The position numbers were made by a program, and so were the translations under genes. The notes under the pieces were generated by a model, which was not told the DNA's origin, made no database searches, and saw only the letters and a program-made list of their open reading frames with translations. This document shows positions 61,478 to 64,000 of a stretch of DNA of 64,000 nt, piece by piece. The stretch comes from DASQFI01 sp963780895 (GTDB lineage: Bacteria; Acidobacteriota; Vicinamibacteria; Vicinamibacterales; SCN-69-37): assembly GCA_963780895.1 (NCBI GenBank), contig CAWAEG010000001.1:682001-746000 (forward strand). Reading direction: 5' to 3'. Position 1 is the first letter of the stretch, and each line of letters starts with the position of its first letter.

Positions 61478-63613
61478 ATGGCGCGCCTAGCTGTCGTTCT
61501 TGCCTTCGCGAGCACCGTCATGATGTCAGCGGATGTCCGGCACCGTGACGCGGTCGTGGGTGCCGGCACCCAGAGCCAAACGACGCGACTCGCGTACGAC
61601 TCCTGTCGCAAGTATCCCGGAGAAATCTGGTGGGAGTTGCGGTGCGAGATCCTCCTCTTTAATGGCGATGCAATGCCGCTCTCACTCATGCCCGGCACTG
61701 AACCCGCATGGTCCCCGGACGGACTGCGAATCGCCGCTGTTGATGATGATTTCGACCTGTTGCTCTACAACTTCGCCAACGGCACGACGGTCGCGCTCAC
61801 CGGCGCCGCCCCAGTGGATGGACCGCGCTGGTCACCCGACAACACGAGGATCGCGTTCGCGAGCTACCGCGACGGTCAGAGGGATCTGTACGTCATCAAC
61901 GCCGACGGATCGGCACTGACGCGCCTCACCAACGCGGGCGTTGGCGGCGGGTTTGCCTGGTCGCCGGGTGGCATGGCCATCGCGTTCGGTGCCGCCGTCG
62001 GTGGCGTGCTCGAGCTCTTCGTGATGCAGCCGGACGGATCAAACAAGACGCGTCTCACGTACAACGTTGGTTTCGAGGCGACCACACCGTCGTGGTCATC
62101 TGACGGCTCGCGGATCGCATTCGATTGCGCCAATGACATCTGCGCGATCAACGCCGATGGTACGAACTTCACGCAACTGACGACCGATCCGGTCACGGCG
62201 AGTGGCGCCGTGTTTTCTCCCGTCGATGACAGAATCGCGTTCGTGACAGGCCGGTTCGGCCGGTTCGAGGTCGTGATCATCGACGGGGGCGGTGCGGTGA
62301 CAAGAGTCGCCCCCGGCCTCTTGGTATCGGAGTACTCCTGGTCGGCATTGCAGTACTCCTGGTCGCCCGATGGTGAAAGCCTGGCCCTGGTGAACCTGCG
62401 CCCGCAGTCCGGTTGCGACGCGGATGGGTCCTGTTACCCAGAGGGGAACGACGTGATCTACACAGCTGGCACCGATGGCAGCGGGCTCACGCAGGTTGGT
62501 TGGGGGCACCATCCCCGATGGGCCCCCTCGTTGTTCCCCGGCCAGCCGGCGGCGACCTTTACCTACAATTGCCCCAGCGCGGCGTGCCAGTTCGACGCCA
62601 CAGGCTCGTTCGATCCGGACGGCAGCCTCGTGAGTTACGTGTGGGATTTCGGCGACAGCACGACAGGCTCCGGAGCGACAGTGGCCCATCAGTACGCGAC
62701 CGGCGCGAACTACCGCGTCAAGCTCGTCGTCACCGACAACGGAGGGGCGGTGGGCATTGCGTTACGAATGGTGCAGGCCAATGCGCCGCCGGTCGCGAAC
62801 TTTACGGCGACTTGTGCCGGGCCCACCTGCACGTTCGACGCCTCGGCGTCTTCGGATCCGGACGGCACCATCTCAGGCGGATACATGTGGCACTTCGGCG
62901 ACGGTTCATTCGGCTCAGGTCCGATCACAACACACACATACGCGAGCGGAACGTTCGTGGCGAAATTGTTCGTCTTCGACAACGGCGGACAGTTTGCCGG
63001 CGCCGAGGTGACGCTGACAATTGTCAACGCCGTTCCTGTAGCCGCCTTCACGGCGGCGTGTGCGGCGTTGACATGCACCTTCGATGCATCCGCATCCTCC
63101 GACGCCGACGGCCCCATTGTCTACACGTGGGAATTCGGGGATAACAGGCAATCCTCGGACAAGATCGCGACCCACACGTATGGAGCTGGGGGTACGTATC
63201 TGGCCAGACTCACGGTCACCGATAGCGCGGGACAAACGGCAACGACTAGCCGGACCTTGAACATGATCGCGCCGCCGCCCTTGGACGTGCACGTGGGCAA
63301 TCTGGATGGCTCGCGAACAACCCTGCGGAACACGTGGAACGCATCTGTGACGATCGAAATCCACCGCGAGGATCATCAGGGGCTGGGGGGCGCGACGGTC
63401 AGCGTCATCTGGAGCGATGGCATCACGGCGGCGTGCGCGACGGACCCCAGCGGCCGGTGTGTGCTATCACGCAACGGTTTGCCGAACATGACCTCAGCCG
63501 TCACACTCACGGTCTTTCAGGTGGTGCACGGCTCGCGCCCCTACCAGGCGCCGTTTAATCACGATCCCGACGGCGGGAGCAACGGAACATCCATCACCGT
63601 TCAGCGGCGGTAG
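61478..63613 (+). CDS. exported PD40 propeller protein with three PKD domains
   Basis: 711 residues. Signal peptide about 1-18. Residues 30-350 form a PD40 propeller (AWSPDGLRIAAV, RWSPDNTRIAFAS, AWSPGGMAIAFG, SWSSDGSRIAFD, SWSPDGESLALV). Three PKD domains follow, with WDFGD, WHFGD and WEFGD at about 357-437, 443-525 and 530-615, each with a Cys-x-Cys-type disulfide near its start. The C-terminal ~90 residues are a beta-rich domain (IEIHREDHQGLGGATVSVIW). Probably a surface adhesion or binding protein. The frame opens at 61340, but the ATG at 61478 with AGAGGTG is the signal start. Co-transcribed with the PD40 gene upstream. Confidence 0.88.
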   Translation: MARLAVVLAFASTVMMSADVRHRDAVVGAGTQSQTTRLAYDSCRKYPGEIWWELRCEILLFNGDAMPLSLMPGTEPAWSPDGLRIAAVDDDFDLLLYNFANGTTVALTGAAPVDGPRWSPDNTRIAFASYRDGQRDLYVINADGSALTRLTNAGVGGGFAWSPGGMAIAFGAAVGGVLELFVMQPDGSNKTRLTYNVGFEATTPSWSSDGSRIAFDCANDICAINADGTNFTQLTTDPVTASGAVFSPVDDRIAFVTGRFGRFEVVIIDGGGAVTRVAPGLLVSEYSWSALQYSWSPDGESLALVNLRPQSGCDADGSCYPEGNDVIYTAGTDGSGLTQVGWGHHPRWAPSLFPGQPAATFTYNCPSAACQFDATGSFDPDGSLVSYVWDFGDSTTGSGATVAHQYATGANYRVKLVVTDNGGAVGIALRMVQANAPPVANFTATCAGPTCTFDASASSDPDGTISGGYMWHFGDGSFGSGPITTHTYASGTFVAKLFVFDNGGQFAGAEVTLTIVNAVPVAAFTAACAALTCTFDASASSDADGPIVYTWEFGDNRQSSDKIATHTYGAGGTYLARLTVTDSAGQTATTSRTLNMIAPPPLDVHVGNLDGSRTTLRNTWNASVTIEIHREDHQGLGGATVSVIWSDGITAACATDPSGRCVLSRNGLPNMTSAVTLTVFQVVHGSRPYQAPFNHDPDGGSNGTSITVQRR

Positions 63614-63742
63614 CTGAAGGAGGCAGTCAGGTCACGCCACACGTCCGCCCGCCTGTTCGTCGCCGCCGCCGTGGTGGTGACGCTTGCCGCCTGTTCCAGC
63701 CAGGTGCCCGTTGCACCCGGCGAGCTGTTTTCCGTCGAGTGA
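63614..63742 (+). pseudogene. possible decayed small lipoprotein lacking a start codon
   Basis: In frame after the previous stop, the codons read RLFVAAAVVVTLAACSSQV, then PVAPGELFSVE and TGA: a good lipoprotein signal with lipobox LAAC. A perfect AAGGAGG lies at 63617-63623, but none of the in-frame triplets after it (GTC, AGG, TCA, CGC) is a usual start. Either the start mutated or a non-standard codon is used. Confidence 0.35.
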
Positions 63743-63854
63743 GGCAATCCCGACAGCTAGCGTGCGGGGGTTCCTGGCGTGACCGACGACAGCGACTTTG
63801 ATTGGTTTGCAGCGCAATAGACACCGGCGCCGCCGCTCCCACCCACGCAGGCCA

Positions 63855-64000
63855 TCAGCGACGTCGCGCAGATAGCTGGATTGCCGGCGCCGCGGACCTG
63901 CGCAACTCAGCCCGCATCGCCACCAGCGTCTGAAGTTCGCCGAAACAACGTTCGCAGTCGAAGTAGTGCCGCTCGAAGGCAGCCTGGTCCTGCTCGCTCA
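63855..64000 (-). CDS. anti-sigma zinc-finger-like protein, incomplete
   Basis: The last 47 residues of a frame entering from beyond the window: SEQDQAAFERHYFDCERCFG, ELQTLVAMRAELRR and a short basic end, then TGA. H-x3-C-x2-C (HYFDCERC) is the zf-HC2 anti-sigma motif. These proteins normally continue with a membrane helix, but this frame stops about 30 residues after the motif, so it may be a truncated or soluble form. A sigma-factor partner would be expected upstream, outside the window. Confidence 0.6.
   Translation of the reverse strand, partial: SEQDQAAFERHYFDCERCFGELQTLVAMRAELRRSAAPAIQLSARRR

Overview
The window looks like chromosomal DNA from an uncultured or poorly studied acidobacterium, probably of the Vicinamibacteria type. 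It is GC-rich throughout. It carries two PadR plus duplicated-orphan-permease (ADOP/MacB-FtsX) pairs, a carboxypeptidase-regulatory-domain TonB receptor, many TolB-like (PD40) secreted propellers, an acidobacterial di-heme reaction-centre-type cytochrome and HAF-repeat and haloperoxidase genes. This assignment is inferred from gene families; I could not run a taxonomic search. I see no rRNA, tRNA, CRISPR, prophage or intact transposase.

Layout. 1-10.4 kb: PD40 protein and DUF4870 membrane protein; PadR/ADOP pair; PQQ-like propeller; type IIA topoisomerase A subunit; c-type cytochrome plus proline dehydrogenase. 10.4-22.3 kb: two unknown proteins, fumarase C, second PadR/ADOP pair, divergent MarR/VOC, then sucA-sucB-response regulator and an OB-fold lipoprotein; fumarase and the E1/E2 of 2-oxoglutarate dehydrogenase give a TCA-cycle theme. 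22.4-32.6 kb, all minus strand: TonB receptor, PrsW-like protease, a metallopeptidase/propeller/barrel protein, and an ECF sigma factor with a repeat-rich membrane anti-sigma candidate. 32.8-37.1 kb: an RsbW-RsbV-RsbU-like partner-switching operon, then the type IIA topoisomerase B subunit. 37.4-54.6 kb: penicillin-acylase-type Ntn hydrolase and many small stand-alone genes (VOC, GNAT, DUF3224, DUF488, RDD, DinB, DJ-1, YdeI, cyclophilin, MFS, DUF3500, SGNH). 54.6-60.2 kb: a decayed stretch with a frameshifted HAF gene and C-terminal scraps of haloperoxidase, alpha/beta-hydrolase and ScyD-like genes, around intact secreted proteins. 60.2-64 kb: two PD40 proteins (one with PKD domains) and an incomplete zinc-finger anti-sigma-like gene.

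The most unusual layer is not the genes but the DNA between and inside them. At least eight families of palindromic or tandem repeats recur. They include: 8-bp word arrays whose first word contains the stop codon of the upstream gene, so that stops fall in all three frames; GACCTCGG hairpins set on gene ends; a ~250-bp nested palindrome present twice in opposite orientation; REPIN-like and MITE-like inverted repeats; and GTAC-rich palindromic arrays. Two insertions change proteins: one fills the predicted excised spacer of the penicillin acylase with ~118 in-frame residues, and others extend the C-termini of a MarR regulator and a DJ-1 family protein.

Translational coupling by 4-base GTGA or ATGA overlaps is common (PadR/permease twice, sigma/anti-sigma, sucB/response regulator, RsbV/RsbU, membrane protein/MFS), which supports the operons proposed.
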